Shown: in pieces, positions 1 to 8,337 of the stretch
How the letters are laid out: every line of letters begins with the position of its first letter
How positions within the stretch are numbered: position 1 is the stretch's first letter
Assembly: GCF_014288115.1 (NCBI RefSeq)
Contig: NZ_JACOOK010000002.1
Location: 434,001 to 498,000 of the forward strand
Source: Alistipes_A hominis
Lineage (GTDB): Bacteria > Bacteroidota > Bacteroidia > Bacteroidales > Rikenellaceae
DNA length: 64,000 bases
Direction: 5' to 3'
Translations under genes and position numbers: made by a program
The notes under the pieces: generated by a model
Told to the model about the DNA's origin: nothing
Seen by the model: only the letters and a program-made list of their open reading frames with translations
Database searches by the model: none

Positions 1-149
1 TAAATTTCCGGTATTGATTTCAAATGATAAGCCTTTTGCGAAATCTGGCCGAAAATTGTCAGCGGATAAAAAAAAATTATTTTTTTTAAATTACAATTTA
101 ACATGCGCGCTGCGACGGGATTTTACGCCGTCCGCATTTTTCGTGCCGG
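1..149. other. Window edge, no gene recognised
   Basis: AT-rich non-coding DNA downstream of the first minus-strand gene, with poly-A and poly-T runs around positions 68-90. An imperfect GCG(G)ACGG / CCGTCGC hairpin at about 111-134 could act as a weak minus-strand terminator, but there is no U-tract directly after it. I see no open frame with family resemblance. Confidence 0.4.
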
Positions 150-1706
150 CTATTTCCCGCCGTTCTCTTCGAGAAACCGCCTGCGAATGATCTCGGCGAC
201 CGAACTCCCCTTTTGTTTGCTCTCGAGCCACGACAAAATGTCGAGGTAATAAAACGTCCGGCGTTCGAACGGGTGGTGCTCGAGCGGTTTGAGCCGTTCG
301 TACAGTTGGCGCAGCTCTTCTTTCAGGTTGGTGGCGTACATCGAGTTGAGCCGTTTGAGGAAGGCCATGATCTCCTGTTGCACCTGGTGCATGTCGTTCA
401 TCTTGACCAGGAACAGGCACACCGAGCGCACCTGGTAGTCCAGGTTGTAGTCGATGCCCGCTTCGTAAGAGGCGATCAGGTTCAGGATGCGGGCGTAGCA
501 TTGCAGATCGCGGTGGATGCGCGGATCGCGCGTGCTGATGATCCTTCCGAGGTAGTCCATGCACTTGCGGTAGTCGCCGTGTCCGAAATAGAGGCAGGCG
601 ATTTTGTAGCAAAGCACCATCCGGTGGTGGATATCCAACTCGGTCCCGTAGTCGCGGATATACCGCTCCACTTCCGGGATCATCCGGATGCCTTCCGCGA
701 ATGTGCCTTCCCAGAAATGCTTGTTGATGCGGTTGACGTAAATGATCTGCTGCCAGATCATCCGGGCGTTGTCGTTGATGGCGGCGATCGAGTCGGCTTC
801 GTCTTCGAAGTCGTCCAATTTCTGGATGAACCGCCGGTAGCTGCGCAGCAGATAGAGTCCGTCAAGCAGCCGGGAGTATCCCCGCAGGTAGAGATCGTAC
901 ATCAGCTCTTTCATGTGCGGCGCGCTGTCGAACAGCAGTATCCAGCGACAGACGTATTTGTAGCACGTCAGCATATCGTGCCGGATGTAGTTGTACCAGA
1001 CCTGCGCCTGGTACAGGTATACTTTTTCGGTGAACGAAAGCTGCCGTTCGTCGTCGTATTTCGCCAGCGTCGGGCCGTAGACCTGGACGATCATGTCGAG
1101 GTCTTTCTGCGTACGGGCGTATCCCAGTTGCAGGTAGAGCCCGTAGAGCTGCGACCCGCTGTTCGACAGTTCGTTGATGTTTTTGATCCGCGTGCACAAT
1201 TCGGCGACTTGCCGGCTGACCGTTTCGCTTTTGGCGACCAGTCCGCGGGAGACGCTCAGCGTCCCGAGCCTTTTCTGAAACTCGATGATTTCGATAGCCT
1301 GCGTGTACTGTTCGTAGAACAGCGCCTGTTCTTTCGCTTTTTCGAGGATCTTGGTGCTTTGCCGGAACAATCCCTTGTCGTACAGGATGCGGGCGAAGTC
1401 GATCTGTTCGCGAAGTTGGATCGGAACCGTGCGTTGCGCGTCGAGCAGCCGGATGCTGACCAGGATCTGTTTGTAGAGGTGCGCCTTCATGTTCGGCAGC
1501 TGTTCCTTCTTGATCGGGCAGCGCTGGAGGATTTTCGTTTCGTCGTATTCGTCCAACGCGTCCATGCAGTCGAAAAGCGAAATGAACTTCGCTTCCTGGT
1601 TGCCGGACAGGCGGGTGGCGTAGAGTTTGAAGTTGCGCTTCTCCGCCTTGCTCATGCTCCGGATCAGGTCGTATACGGACTCTTGTTTTCCAGTTACGAT
1701 GTTCAT
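150..1706 (-). CDS. Helical-repeat protein of unknown function
   Basis: A 518-residue soluble protein with no signal peptide or membrane segment. It is rich in Leu, Tyr, Arg and Gln, in a pattern of paired amphipathic helices that resembles TPR-like alpha solenoids (for example residues 105-150 and 350-420). The N-terminus carries a basic helix around SMSKAEKRNFKLYA. I chose the ATG at 1706, because the open frame extends only eight residues further upstream and the residue run from MNIVTGKQ reads as a natural start. It diverges from purM across a gap of about 95 bp. I do not recognise a named family; similar large cytoplasmic proteins of unknown function are common in Bacteroidota. A scaffold or protein-interaction role is inference only. 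Confidence 0.8.
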   Translation of the reverse strand: MNIVTGKQESVYDLIRSMSKAEKRNFKLYATRLSGNQEAKFISLFDCMDALDEYDETKILQRCPIKKEQLPNMKAHLYKQILVSIRLLDAQRTVPIQLREQIDFARILYDKGLFRQSTKILEKAKEQALFYEQYTQAIEIIEFQKRLGTLSVSRGLVAKSETVSRQVAELCTRIKNINELSNSGSQLYGLYLQLGYARTQKDLDMIVQVYGPTLAKYDDERQLSFTEKVYLYQAQVWYNYIRHDMLTCYKYVCRWILLFDSAPHMKELMYDLYLRGYSRLLDGLYLLRSYRRFIQKLDDFEDEADSIAAINDNARMIWQQIIYVNRINKHFWEGTFAEGIRMIPEVERYIRDYGTELDIHHRMVLCYKIACLYFGHGDYRKCMDYLGRIISTRDPRIHRDLQCYARILNLIASYEAGIDYNLDYQVRSVCLFLVKMNDMHQVQQEIMAFLKRLNSMYATNLKEELRQLYERLKPLEHHPFERRTFYYLDILSWLESKQKGSSVAEIIRRRFLEENGGK

Positions 1707-1768
1707 CTTTTTCGGATTTGTAACAAGCAAAATTACGAAAAAATACAGACAAACCGAAATTTAATGGC

Positions 1769-1776
1769 TATCTTTG
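1769..1776 (+). promoter_or_regulatory. -7 box of purM promoter
   Basis: TATCTTTG is an exact match to the Bacteroidota -7 consensus TAnnTTTG. It lies 24 bp before the purM ATG, which predicts a very short 5' leader. No clear TTTG -33 element sits at the usual spacing. Confidence 0.6.
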
Positions 1777-1800
1777 TAACGCATTATTCGAACTGAAATT

Positions 1801-2982
1801 ATGTCTGAATCATCATCACGTTACGCGGGACGCGGGGTTTCGTCGTCGAAAGAGGACGTGCACGCTGCGATCAAAAGCATCGACAAGGGGCTTTACCCCA
1901 AGGCGTTTTGTAAAATCATTCCGGATTTTCTGTCGGGCGACGACGGGTCGTGTCTCGTCATGCATGCCGACGGAGCCGGCACCAAATCGGCGTTGGCTTA
2001 CGCTTACTGGCGGGAAACCGGCGACTTGTCGGTGTGGAAAGGCATCGCGCAGGACGCGGTCGTCATGAATACCGACGACCTGCTGTGCGTCGGCGTGACC
2101 GACAACATTCTGCTGTCGTCGACCATCGGGCGGAACAAGCACCTGATCCCCGGCGAGGTGATCGCCGCGGTGATCAACGGCACCGAAGAGTTTTTGCAAC
2201 ACTTGCGCGAACTGGGGGTCGGGATCTATTCGACCGGGGGCGAAACGGCCGACGTGGGCGACTTGGTGCGGACGATTATCGTCGACAGCACCGTAACGGC
2301 GCGTACCCGGCGCAGCGACGTGATCGACAATGCGAATATCCGCAGCGGCTGTTATATCGTCGGACTCAGTTCGTCGGGACAGGCGACCTACGAGGACGAA
2401 TACAACGGAGGGATGGGCAGCAACGGATTGACTTCGGCCCGGCACGACGTTTTTGCGAAGATCGTCGGCGAGAAGTATCCGGAAACGTTCGATCCGGAGG
2501 TTCCCAAAGATTTGGTTTATACCGGTAAATACCGTTTGACCGATACCGTAAAGGGATGTCCGCTGACGGTCGGCAAACTGGTGCTGTCGCCGACGCGGAC
2601 ATACGCTCCGGTTGTCCGGGCAATGTTGCAGGAGCACCGCGGCGATATTCGCGGCATGATCCATTGCAGCGGCGGCGGACAAACCAAAATTCTGCATTTT
2701 ATCGACAAGTTGCACGTGGTCAAGGATAATCTGTTCGAAACGCCGTTGCTGTTCCGGATTATCCAGCGGGAATCGCAGACGCCGTGGCGCGAAATGTACA
2801 GCGTGTTCAACATGGGACACCGGATGGAGCTTTACGTCGACAGCGAAGCCGTGGCGGACGACCTGATCCGGATTTCGAAAAGCTTCGGGGTCGATGCGCA
2901 GGTCGTCGGTCGTGTCGAAGCGGCCGATAAGGCTTCGGTGACGATTACGCATCAGAACGGGACGTTCGATTATTATAAATAG
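1801..2982 (+). CDS. purM: Phosphoribosylformylglycinamidine cyclo-ligase (AIR synthase)
   Basis: PurM closes the imidazole ring of FGAM using ATP, giving aminoimidazole ribotide in step five of purine synthesis. The 393-residue protein has the N-terminal AIRS fold with DGAGTK at residues 57-62 and the MNTDDLLCVGV segment at 89-99, then a C-terminal AIRS_C domain containing the Gly-rich IHCSGGG loop near residue 290. The length fits the slightly long Bacteroidota version of the enzyme rather than the roughly 345-residue E. coli one. It is monocistronic, with its own -7 box and a strong terminator 25 bp after the stop. Two other purine genes, purA and purH, lie in this window but are not linked to it. 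A generic PurM-like paralogue is the only alternative. Confidence 0.93.
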   Translation: MSESSSRYAGRGVSSSKEDVHAAIKSIDKGLYPKAFCKIIPDFLSGDDGSCLVMHADGAGTKSALAYAYWRETGDLSVWKGIAQDAVVMNTDDLLCVGVTDNILLSSTIGRNKHLIPGEVIAAVINGTEEFLQHLRELGVGIYSTGGETADVGDLVRTIIVDSTVTARTRRSDVIDNANIRSGCYIVGLSSSGQATYEDEYNGGMGSNGLTSARHDVFAKIVGEKYPETFDPEVPKDLVYTGKYRLTDTVKGCPLTVGKLVLSPTRTYAPVVRAMLQEHRGDIRGMIHCSGGGQTKILHFIDKLHVVKDNLFETPLLFRIIQRESQTPWREMYSVFNMGHRMELYVDSEAVADDLIRISKSFGVDAQVVGRVEAADKASVTITHQNGTFDYYK

Positions 2983-3006
2983 GACGGGATCCGTTTGAAG
3001 AAAACG

Positions 3007-3044
3007 GCAAGCCGGCTTCCCCCGATCGGGGGAAGCCGGCTTGC
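3007..3044 (+). terminator. Rho-independent terminator of purM
   Basis: A perfect inverted repeat with 19-base arms (GCAAGCCGGCTTCCCCCGA and its complement) is followed by TTTT. The arms meet without spacer bases. Confidence 0.9.
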
Positions 3045-3089
3045 TTTTCGGTCGGAAACCGCCGGTTTCTTTTTTGGGGCAAAAAAATA

Positions 3090-3113
3090 AAGGGTCTTCC
3101 TGGAAGATCCTTT
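3090..3113 (-). terminator. Terminator of the Ala-rich lipoprotein gene
   Basis: The stem AAAGGATCTTCC / GGAAGACCCTTT (one mismatch) on the minus strand is followed by ATTTTTTT. A run of T after the plus-strand arm means it may also work in the other direction. Confidence 0.75.
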
Positions 3114-3148
3114 ACTTTTTATCTGTAAGCGTCCGAAAACGCCCGCGA

Positions 3149-3373
3149 TTATTGAGCGGCAGCAGCCGTGTCGGCAGCGGCAGCGGTCGTATCGGCAGCA
3201 GCAGCGGCAGCGGCGGCAGCAGCAGCTTCGGCGGCAGCGATCGAATCGGCAGCCTTGGCAGCGGCGATCGAGTCGGCTTTGGCTTTTTCAGCGCCGGCGT
3301 TACCGCAAGAAGCGAAAGAAACGCAGGCAGCAACAACTGCGAGCATCATTACAGATTTAGTAAAAGTTTTCAT
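3149..3373 (-). CDS. Small alanine-rich lipoprotein
   Basis: A 74-residue predicted lipoprotein. It has a basic N-terminus, a hydrophobic stretch and a lipobox-like FASC with the acylated Cys at residue 23. The mature part (residues 24-74) is almost entirely Ala with interspersed Asp, Ser, Glu and Thr, including two copies of the motif ADSIAAA and a poly-Ala run at about 50-60. Such a sequence should form a helix or be disordered, and might be a small abundant envelope protein comparable in size to Lpp; that is inference. It has its own -7 box and terminator. The coding DNA is a run of GCN codons that could slip in replication. The exact function is unknown. Confidence 0.8.
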   Translation of the reverse strand: MKTFTKSVMMLAVVAACVSFASCGNAGAEKAKADSIAAAKAADSIAAAEAAAAAAAAAAADTTAAAADTAAAAQ

Positions 3374-3408
3374 AGTGACAAGAATTAATTGGTTGAATTA
3401 TTCAGGCG

Positions 3409-3416
3409 CAAAGGTA
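3409..3416 (-). promoter_or_regulatory. -7 box of the Ala-rich lipoprotein gene
   Basis: The minus strand reads TACCTTTG, an exact TAnnTTTG match, 35 bp upstream of the ATG. No strong -33 TTG at the expected spacing. Confidence 0.55.
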
Positions 3417-3550
3417 TAAAAATGATTGGTTATTGGAACAGTTATCCAGTGAAATTTTTGCCGAAAAATGAATTTTCCCGGTAAAAAATTTGGTTTTGTC
3501 GGATATTTTTCGTATAACCGAAGCGGCGCCGGGATCGAAAGCCCCGAATA

Positions 3551-4054
3551 TTACTCTTTTGCGGCGGCATTCCCGGCGGAACTGTCGGGGAGAAGCGACT
3601 GGCTCTCCTTGAAAGACGACAACGGAATCTCTTCGCGGGCGACGAATGCGCGGTCGAAAGCGTCTTTGATCTTTCCCCACAGGATGGTCGCTTCTTCCGC
3701 AGTCAGGCAGTTGCCGACGGTGACCTTGAAATAAGGAGTGTCGTAAGTCATGTCGGCCGGTATGCCCGGATATAACTCCCGAAAGCGGCTGAGCGCATTC
3801 TGCCCCGCCGAACGCGCGTTCTGGCTGTTGTCCGAAAAGATGCGTACCCGATATCCGCGTATTTTGACGCCGGACTGGTTCGTCTGCATCGAACTGACGG
3901 CCGAAGCGGCCGTGCCGTGCTCGGTAATCTGTATGCGGCTGCCGTAGGAACCGTCCGGTGCGGCCAGTTGGTTTTTAAACCCGCCCAGTCCCTGGGCTGC
4001 GACCGTGGCTGCGGCAGCGGCGAGCGGCAGCAGGATCGTCATGAACTTTTTCAT
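3551..4054 (-). CDS. Exported SPOR-like domain protein
   Basis: A 167-residue secreted protein with a signal peptide (residues 1-20, ending AAAATVAAQ). The conserved part is residues 70-155: it starts GYRVRIFSDNSQNARSAG and continues to YFKVTVGNCLTAEEA, which has the beta-alpha-beta spacing of SPOR-like domains in Bacteroidota, where the first strand reads G(Y/F)RV.I(F/Y)S and the later one F.V.VG. SPOR domains bind denuded peptidoglycan, so a periplasmic cell-wall role is likely but not shown. Its ATG overlaps the stop of the upstream lipoprotein gene (ATGA), so the two are translationally coupled in the lolE-menG operon. The start is fixed by this overlap and by the signal peptide. Confidence 0.72.
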   Translation of the reverse strand: MKKFMTILLPLAAAAATVAAQGLGGFKNQLAAPDGSYGSRIQITEHGTAASAVSSMQTNQSGVKIRGYRVRIFSDNSQNARSAGQNALSRFRELYPGIPADMTYDTPYFKVTVGNCLTAEEATILWGKIKDAFDRAFVAREEIPLSSFKESQSLLPDSSAGNAAAKE

Positions 4055-4545
4055 AGATCGATATTTTGCAGGATGTCGGAAAGCTTGATCCCGAACTGCC
4101 TGAGAAAGCGTTCGGTCTCCATATCCTCGATTACGTATTTTTTGCGCATCAGGCCGGCCCGGGCTACGACGACGCCGGAGACGGTCGTTCCTTGGACGCC
4201 CCGCGACAGCGTGCTCATTACGCCGATCGCGCCGAGCATACCGCCTTCGAAACGCACGTTGACCGGAACGCGCACCGTGCCGTCGAATTTGCGAGGCAGT
4301 TTTACCTTTTCGTCCACCCGGGCCTGAACCAGCGTTCGGTCGCCCTTTTTCAGCGTCAGTTCGGCGCGCGCGACCGTGAGGTTCGTTCCCGATCCGTTCG
4401 ACGCGCGTACGAACAGGTCGATGGCCGTCTGGGAAGTGCCTACGGACTGGACTTGTACGGATTCGATTCCGTCGTAGGAGAGATCTTCGACCCGTACGCA
4501 CGAAACGATCGGCAGTATCAGCAGCAGGATAATCAGTTTTTTCAT
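4051..4545 (-). CDS. LEA14-like lipoprotein
   Basis: A 164-residue predicted lipoprotein with lipobox IVSC, acylated Cys at residue 16. The mature region alternates short beta strands: IESVQVQSVGTSQTAIDLFV, then a segment with N-x-S/T turns and LTVARAELTLKKGD, then VPVNVRFEGG. This resembles the LEA_2 / WHy beta-sandwich seen in small bacterial lipoproteins. Function is unknown; envelope stress or lipid interaction is speculation. It starts 14 bp after the menG stop and overlaps the SPOR-like gene by four bases, so it sits in the middle of a four-gene minus-strand operon. Confidence 0.7.
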   Translation of the reverse strand: MKKLIILLLILPIVSCVRVEDLSYDGIESVQVQSVGTSQTAIDLFVRASNGSGTNLTVARAELTLKKGDRTLVQARVDEKVKLPRKFDGTVRVPVNVRFEGGMLGAIGVMSTLSRGVQGTTVSGVVVARAGLMRKKYVIEDMETERFLRQFGIKLSDILQNIDL

Positions 4546-4559
4546 GGGCTTGATTGTTT

Positions 4560-5291
4560 TTACGTCGATGAAACGGGCTTTTCGGCGCTGTAAATCTGCG
4601 CTACGCCGCCGAACAGGTTTTTGAAACGCGCGTTGCGGAAGCCCGCGTCGCGGAGAATTTCGGTGAAGCGTTTCCCGTAGGGAAATTCGCCGACCGATTC
4701 GGGCAAGTAGGCGTAGGCCGCGCCGTCTTTCGAGATCATTCCGCCGATCCGGGGCAGCACCCGGAGAAAGTAGAATCCGTAACAGGCTCTGAAGATCCGG
4801 TTCTGCGGCATACCGAATTCCAGCACGTAAAGCCTTCCGCCGGGCTTCAGGGCCCGGTACAGGCCGGTCATTCCGCCCGGCAAGTCTTCGAAGTTGCGGA
4901 CGCCGAACGCTACGGTGGCGGCGTCGAACCTTCCTTCGCCGTATCGGGGCGTCTCGGCGTCTCCCTGCGACAGCCGGATGCGGCCGGAGAGTCCTTTCCG
5001 TTCCACCTTTTCGCGGCCGATGGCCAGCATCCGTTCGGAGAGGTCGATGCCGGTGATCTGCGCTGCGGGACACGCTTCGGCCAGCATGATGGCCAGGTCG
5101 CCCGTGCCGGTCGCCATATCCAGGATTTCGGCGGGCCGGTGCAGGCGCACCATTCGCACCACCCGGCGGCGCCATCCCCGGTCGATGCCGAGCGACAACA
5201 AGTGGTTCAGCAGGTCGTACCGGCGGGCGATCCCGTCGAACATCGTTCGCACCTGTTCTTTTTTGCTTTCCGTCTGGTTATAGGGTTTCAT
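4560..5291 (-). CDS. menG (ubiE): Demethylmenaquinone methyltransferase
   Basis: A SAM-dependent C-methyltransferase that converts demethylmenaquinone to menaquinone, the last step of quinone synthesis. The 243-residue length is usual for UbiE/MenG. It shows the family signature YDLLNHLLSLGIDRGWRR (residues 25-42), SAM motif I ILDMATGTGDLAI (56-68), the acidic-loop residue in TGIDLSERML (about 80), and VAFGVRNFEDL (about 126-136) typical of UbiE. It follows the LolC/E-like permease by nine bases and precedes the LEA-like lipoprotein by 14. With mqnA at the right edge of the window it suggests that this organism makes menaquinone by the futalosine route, for which MenG is still the final enzyme. 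Confidence 0.93.
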   Translation of the reverse strand: MKPYNQTESKKEQVRTMFDGIARRYDLLNHLLSLGIDRGWRRRVVRMVRLHRPAEILDMATGTGDLAIMLAEACPAAQITGIDLSERMLAIGREKVERKGLSGRIRLSQGDAETPRYGEGRFDAATVAFGVRNFEDLPGGMTGLYRALKPGGRLYVLEFGMPQNRIFRACYGFYFLRVLPRIGGMISKDGAAYAYLPESVGEFPYGKRFTEILRDAGFRNARFKNLFGGVAQIYSAEKPVSST

Positions 5292-5300
5292 CGTTCGGCA

Positions 5301-6551
5301 CTATTCGAAGCGGATCGTTTTCTCCGGCAAAATTAGTGAAATTATCATCGTCGGCAAAGCCAGCAGCGCTACAATGAACAGGAAGGTCGCGGCATTCAGC
5401 AGCGCCAGCCACCCCCAGTCGATGAAAATCGGTACGGTGGTCAGGAAATATCCCTCCTGGCTCAGCGAAATCCATCCGGTGCAGTGCTGTAAGAGACACA
5501 GGCCGATGCCGACCACGTTGCCCCAAAACATTCCTTTTATAATGACGAACGACGAGCGGATCACGAACATCTTCTGCAGGGCGCGGTTCCCCATGCCGAG
5601 CGCTTTCAGCGTGCCGATCATCGACGTGCGTTCGAGCAGGATGATCAGCAGGGCGGCGATCATGTTGAACAGCGCCACGAGCAGCATCACCGTAATGATG
5701 ACTCCGGCGTTGACGTTGTGCGCGTCGAGCCAGTCGAAGATCATCGGGAAACGCTCCCGGATGTTGATGACGCGCAACGAGTCGTGTTCGTCTCCCGTCA
5801 GGTTGTCGAAAACGACTTGGTAGACGTCGTCCGTAAAAGGCTCCAGCCGTCCGAAATCGGACGTGGCGATTTCGAACCCGGTGATCTGCGTCGAATCCCA
5901 TCCGTTGAGTCGCTGGACGTTGCGTAGGTCGGTCAGCACCATCATGTGGTCTATTTCGCTGAACTGCGTGTCGTAAATGCCCGCGACCCGGAAGAGGTCG
6001 CGCCGCGGCGGATCCTGGATGAACAGCATTTCCAGCGGATCCCCGACCGAAACTTCGAGCAGGTCCGCCAGCGAACGGGAGACCGCGATATCCTTGGTGC
6101 GGACGCCGCTTTGCACGTCGGGCAGTTCGCCCTCCACGAGGTTTTGTCGGAAAAACGACCAGTCGTACGTGCTGTCCACTCCCTTCAGTACGACGCCCTG
6201 CATCGCGCGTTCTCCGCGCGGAATGCCGATCGTGACGGCATAGGGATACATTCCCGAAAAATTCCGCACGCTGCGGATTTGCGACAGGAACGGCTGGTTT
6301 TTCGAAATGGGAACCGTTTCGTACGAAACGTTCCCGTCGAGATTGACGATCTGAACATGGGAGCCGAATCCGCTCAGTTTCGCGGCGATCTCTCGCTTGA
6401 ATCCGAAAATCACGCTGAGCGATATGATCATTACGGCGATGCCGATCGCGACGCTCAGCGTGGCGATGCGCACCATCACGTTGTTTTTGCGCCCGCCGGT
6501 TTGCGTCGCGATTCGCCGCGCCAGGAAATATTCGAGGTTCAGTCTGCCCAT
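5301..6551 (-). CDS. FtsX-type ABC permease, LolC/LolE-like
   Basis: A 416-residue inner-membrane permease with the MacB/LolCE topology: one N-terminal helix (28-50), a large periplasmic domain (51-280), then three C-terminal helices (about 285-306, 334-356, 380-404). The FtsX-family coupling segment LLERTSMIGTLKALGM follows the second helix at about 305-320. LolC/E work with the ATPase LolD to release lipoproteins to the carrier LolA. No LolD or LolA gene is adjacent, so the substrate is inferred from family only. It is first in the operon with menG and the two envelope proteins. A TTACTTTG sequence at 6579-6586 (minus) is a one-mismatch -7 box 28 bp upstream. Confidence 0.82.
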   Translation of the reverse strand: MGRLNLEYFLARRIATQTGGRKNNVMVRIATLSVAIGIAVMIISLSVIFGFKREIAAKLSGFGSHVQIVNLDGNVSYETVPISKNQPFLSQIRSVRNFSGMYPYAVTIGIPRGERAMQGVVLKGVDSTYDWSFFRQNLVEGELPDVQSGVRTKDIAVSRSLADLLEVSVGDPLEMLFIQDPPRRDLFRVAGIYDTQFSEIDHMMVLTDLRNVQRLNGWDSTQITGFEIATSDFGRLEPFTDDVYQVVFDNLTGDEHDSLRVINIRERFPMIFDWLDAHNVNAGVIITVMLLVALFNMIAALLIILLERTSMIGTLKALGMGNRALQKMFVIRSSFVIIKGMFWGNVVGIGLCLLQHCTGWISLSQEGYFLTTVPIFIDWGWLALLNAATFLFIVALLALPTMIISLILPEKTIRFE

Positions 6552-6598
6552 ATCCGCCGTAAAATAGTTTAAAAGCTACAAAGTAACGTAAAATTTCG

Positions 6599-6606
6599 TA
6601 TTTTTG
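6599..6606 (+). promoter_or_regulatory. -7 box of the SDR gene
   Basis: TATTTTTG matches TAnnTTTG exactly and lies 80 bp upstream of the SDR start codon, in the divergent gap shared with the LolC/E-like gene. Confidence 0.5.
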
Positions 6607-6685
6607 CATATAATCGGGAGGTTGGTTTTTGCGCCTGCGCGCAGAACGGGCGAAAAAACGCTACCGTGATTAATAAAATGCCGTT

Positions 6686-7465
6686 ATGGAAAAGACAGCT
6701 TTGGTTACCGGCGCTTCCTCGGGAATAGGGACTGCCACCGCCCGCGCACTGGCGCGGCTGGGGTACGACCTCGTAATCACCGGGAGGCGCACCGACCGTT
6801 TGCAGAAACTCAACGACGAACTGGAAAGAGAGTACGGCGTGAAAGTGCATGTGCTGGGATTCGACATCCGGGACCGTTTTCAGACCGAAGGCGCGCTGAG
6901 CGCGTTGCCCGACCGTTTCCGGGAAGTGGACCTGCTGGTCAACAATGCGGGACTGGCGTCCGGTTTCGAGCACCTCGACGAGGGCGACCCGCACGACTGG
7001 GAACGGATGATCGACACGAACGTCAAAGGGTTGCTGTACGTGACCCGCGTCGTGTCGGGGTGGATGATCCGGCGCGGCAAGGGAGGGCATATCGTCAACC
7101 TCGGTTCGATCGCCGGAACGCAGGCTTATGAGAACGGAGCCGTTTACTGTGCTTCGAAGCATGCCGTGCACGCGCTTTCACAGGGGATGCGGATGGATTT
7201 CCTGAGTCACGGGATCAAAGTGACCGAGATCCGTCCCGGTATGGTCGATACCGAATTTTCGACGGTGCGTTTCCACGGGGATAAGAAACGGGCCGCGGAG
7301 GTGTACCGCGGCGTCGAACCGCTGACCGGCGACGACATTGCCGGGATCGTCGCATGGGTCGTTTCGCTGCCGCCGCACGTCAATATCAACGACATCGAGG
7401 TAATGCCGTTGCAGCAGGCCAATGCCTATATGACTTTCCGGAAACAGGAATCCGAAACAACGTAA
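6686..7465 (+). CDS. Short-chain dehydrogenase/reductase, YdfG-like
   Basis: A classical SDR of 259 residues. The NAD(P)-binding TGASSGIG is at residues 8-15, the basic GRR after the second strand (33-35) suggests NADP(H) preference, and NNAG is at 86-89. The catalytic set is N112, S141, Y154 and K158 (YCASK). The C-terminal part, with RPGMVDTEFSTVRFHGDK and the late VNINDIEVMPL segment, resembles the YdfG group that oxidises 3-hydroxy acids and serine-like substrates and reduces malonic semialdehyde. The true substrate cannot be read from sequence. It is followed 91 bp later by the zinc metallopeptidase gene, possibly on the same transcript up to the terminator at 8270. Confidence 0.85.
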   Translation: MEKTALVTGASSGIGTATARALARLGYDLVITGRRTDRLQKLNDELEREYGVKVHVLGFDIRDRFQTEGALSALPDRFREVDLLVNNAGLASGFEHLDEGDPHDWERMIDTNVKGLLYVTRVVSGWMIRRGKGGHIVNLGSIAGTQAYENGAVYCASKHAVHALSQGMRMDFLSHGIKVTEIRPGMVDTEFSTVRFHGDKKRAAEVYRGVEPLTGDDIAGIVAWVVSLPPHVNINDIEVMPLQQANAYMTFRKQESETT

Positions 7466-7556
7466 TAAAGCGCGAGCAAAAACGTTTTATTCTTAAAAAC
7501 AGATCATAAGTTGAAACCGCACGTCTTGCAGCGTGCACAAAGAAAAAAGTTGAAAA

Positions 7557-8246
7557 ATGTATTTAGGACCAATCAATGCGGAATGGGTGTTGCTGATCGT
7601 TATTGCGATCGTCGGTTTTATCGTGCAGGCGAAGCTCCAATCGGTTTTTAAAAAGTATTCCAAAGTGATGTTTCCCGGCGGTCTGACCGGTAAGGACGTG
7701 GCCGAACGGATGCTGCACGACAACGGGATTTACGACGTGAAGGTGGTTTCGACGCCGGGGCACCTGACCGATCACTACAATCCGGCCACGAAGACCGTCA
7801 ATCTCAGCGAGTCGGTTTATAGCAGCAACAGTGTGGCCGCGGCGGCGGTAGCCGCCCACGAGTGCGGCCATGCCGTGCAGCACGCCCGCGAGTACGCTCC
7901 GCTGAAAATGCGTTCGGCGCTGGTGCCGGTGGTTAGTTTTTCGTCGCAGTGGGCGATGTGGGTGATTATTGCCGGAATGTTGCTGCTGAATACCTATCCG
8001 GCGCTGTTTTGGATCGGGATCGGTATGATCGCCGTATCGGCCGTTTTCAGTCTCATCACCCTGCCGGTCGAGTACAATGCTTCGGCTCGCGCGATGGAAT
8101 GGCTGACCGGCAGCTACACGTTGAAGGGCGAACAGGCCGCGCAGGCGAAAGAGGCGTTGGCATGGGCGGCGCGCACCTATTTGGTCGCGGCTCTGTCGGC
8201 GGTCGTGACGCTGATCTACTATATCGGGATCGCCCGAAGGCAGTAA
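7557..8246 (+). CDS. Membrane zinc metallopeptidase, YugP family
   Basis: A 229-residue integral membrane protein of the Zn_peptidase_2 (YugP-like) family. It has an N-terminal helix (8-25), a soluble segment, and the zinc motif HECGH at residues 101-105 preceded by an Ala-rich helix. Further hydrophobic helices lie at about 128-147, 150-175 and 207-224. The third zinc ligand is probably the Glu in ITLPVEYNAS. Family length is about 225-230 residues, so the protein is complete. The cellular substrate of the family is not known; a role in membrane protein quality control is often supposed. It ends just before a strong terminator. Confidence 0.88.
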   Translation: MYLGPINAEWVLLIVIAIVGFIVQAKLQSVFKKYSKVMFPGGLTGKDVAERMLHDNGIYDVKVVSTPGHLTDHYNPATKTVNLSESVYSSNSVAAAAVAAHECGHAVQHAREYAPLKMRSALVPVVSFSSQWAMWVIIAGMLLLNTYPALFWIGIGMIAVSAVFSLITLPVEYNASARAMEWLTGSYTLKGEQAAQAKEALAWAARTYLVAALSAVVTLIYYIGIARRQ

Positions 8247-8269
8247 GATTTTCGATCGCATGAATCGAT

Positions 8270-8299
8270 AAGGGACGGTTTTTCGAAAAACCGTCCCTT
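8270..8299. terminator. Bidirectional terminator between convergent genes
   Basis: A perfect 30-base palindrome (arm AAGGGACGGTTTTTC) is followed by AAATTTTTG on the plus strand. It sits 23 bp after the metallopeptidase stop and 38 bp beyond the minus-strand gene. Confidence 0.85.
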
Positions 8300-8337
8300 A
8301 AATTTTTGTCCCGATGGCGGGATGCGCCGCGCGATCG

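Noticed and set aside
213..1796. A 527-codon plus-strand frame opposite the first gene
   Set aside because: Antisense shadow rich in Val, Asp, Phe and Gln; it runs into the purM promoter region, and the minus-strand product has natural helix-forming composition.
3180..3240. Possible CRISPR-like or minisatellite repeat
   Set aside because: The repeats are GCN codons of the Ala-rich lipoprotein in frame; there are no spacers of constant length.
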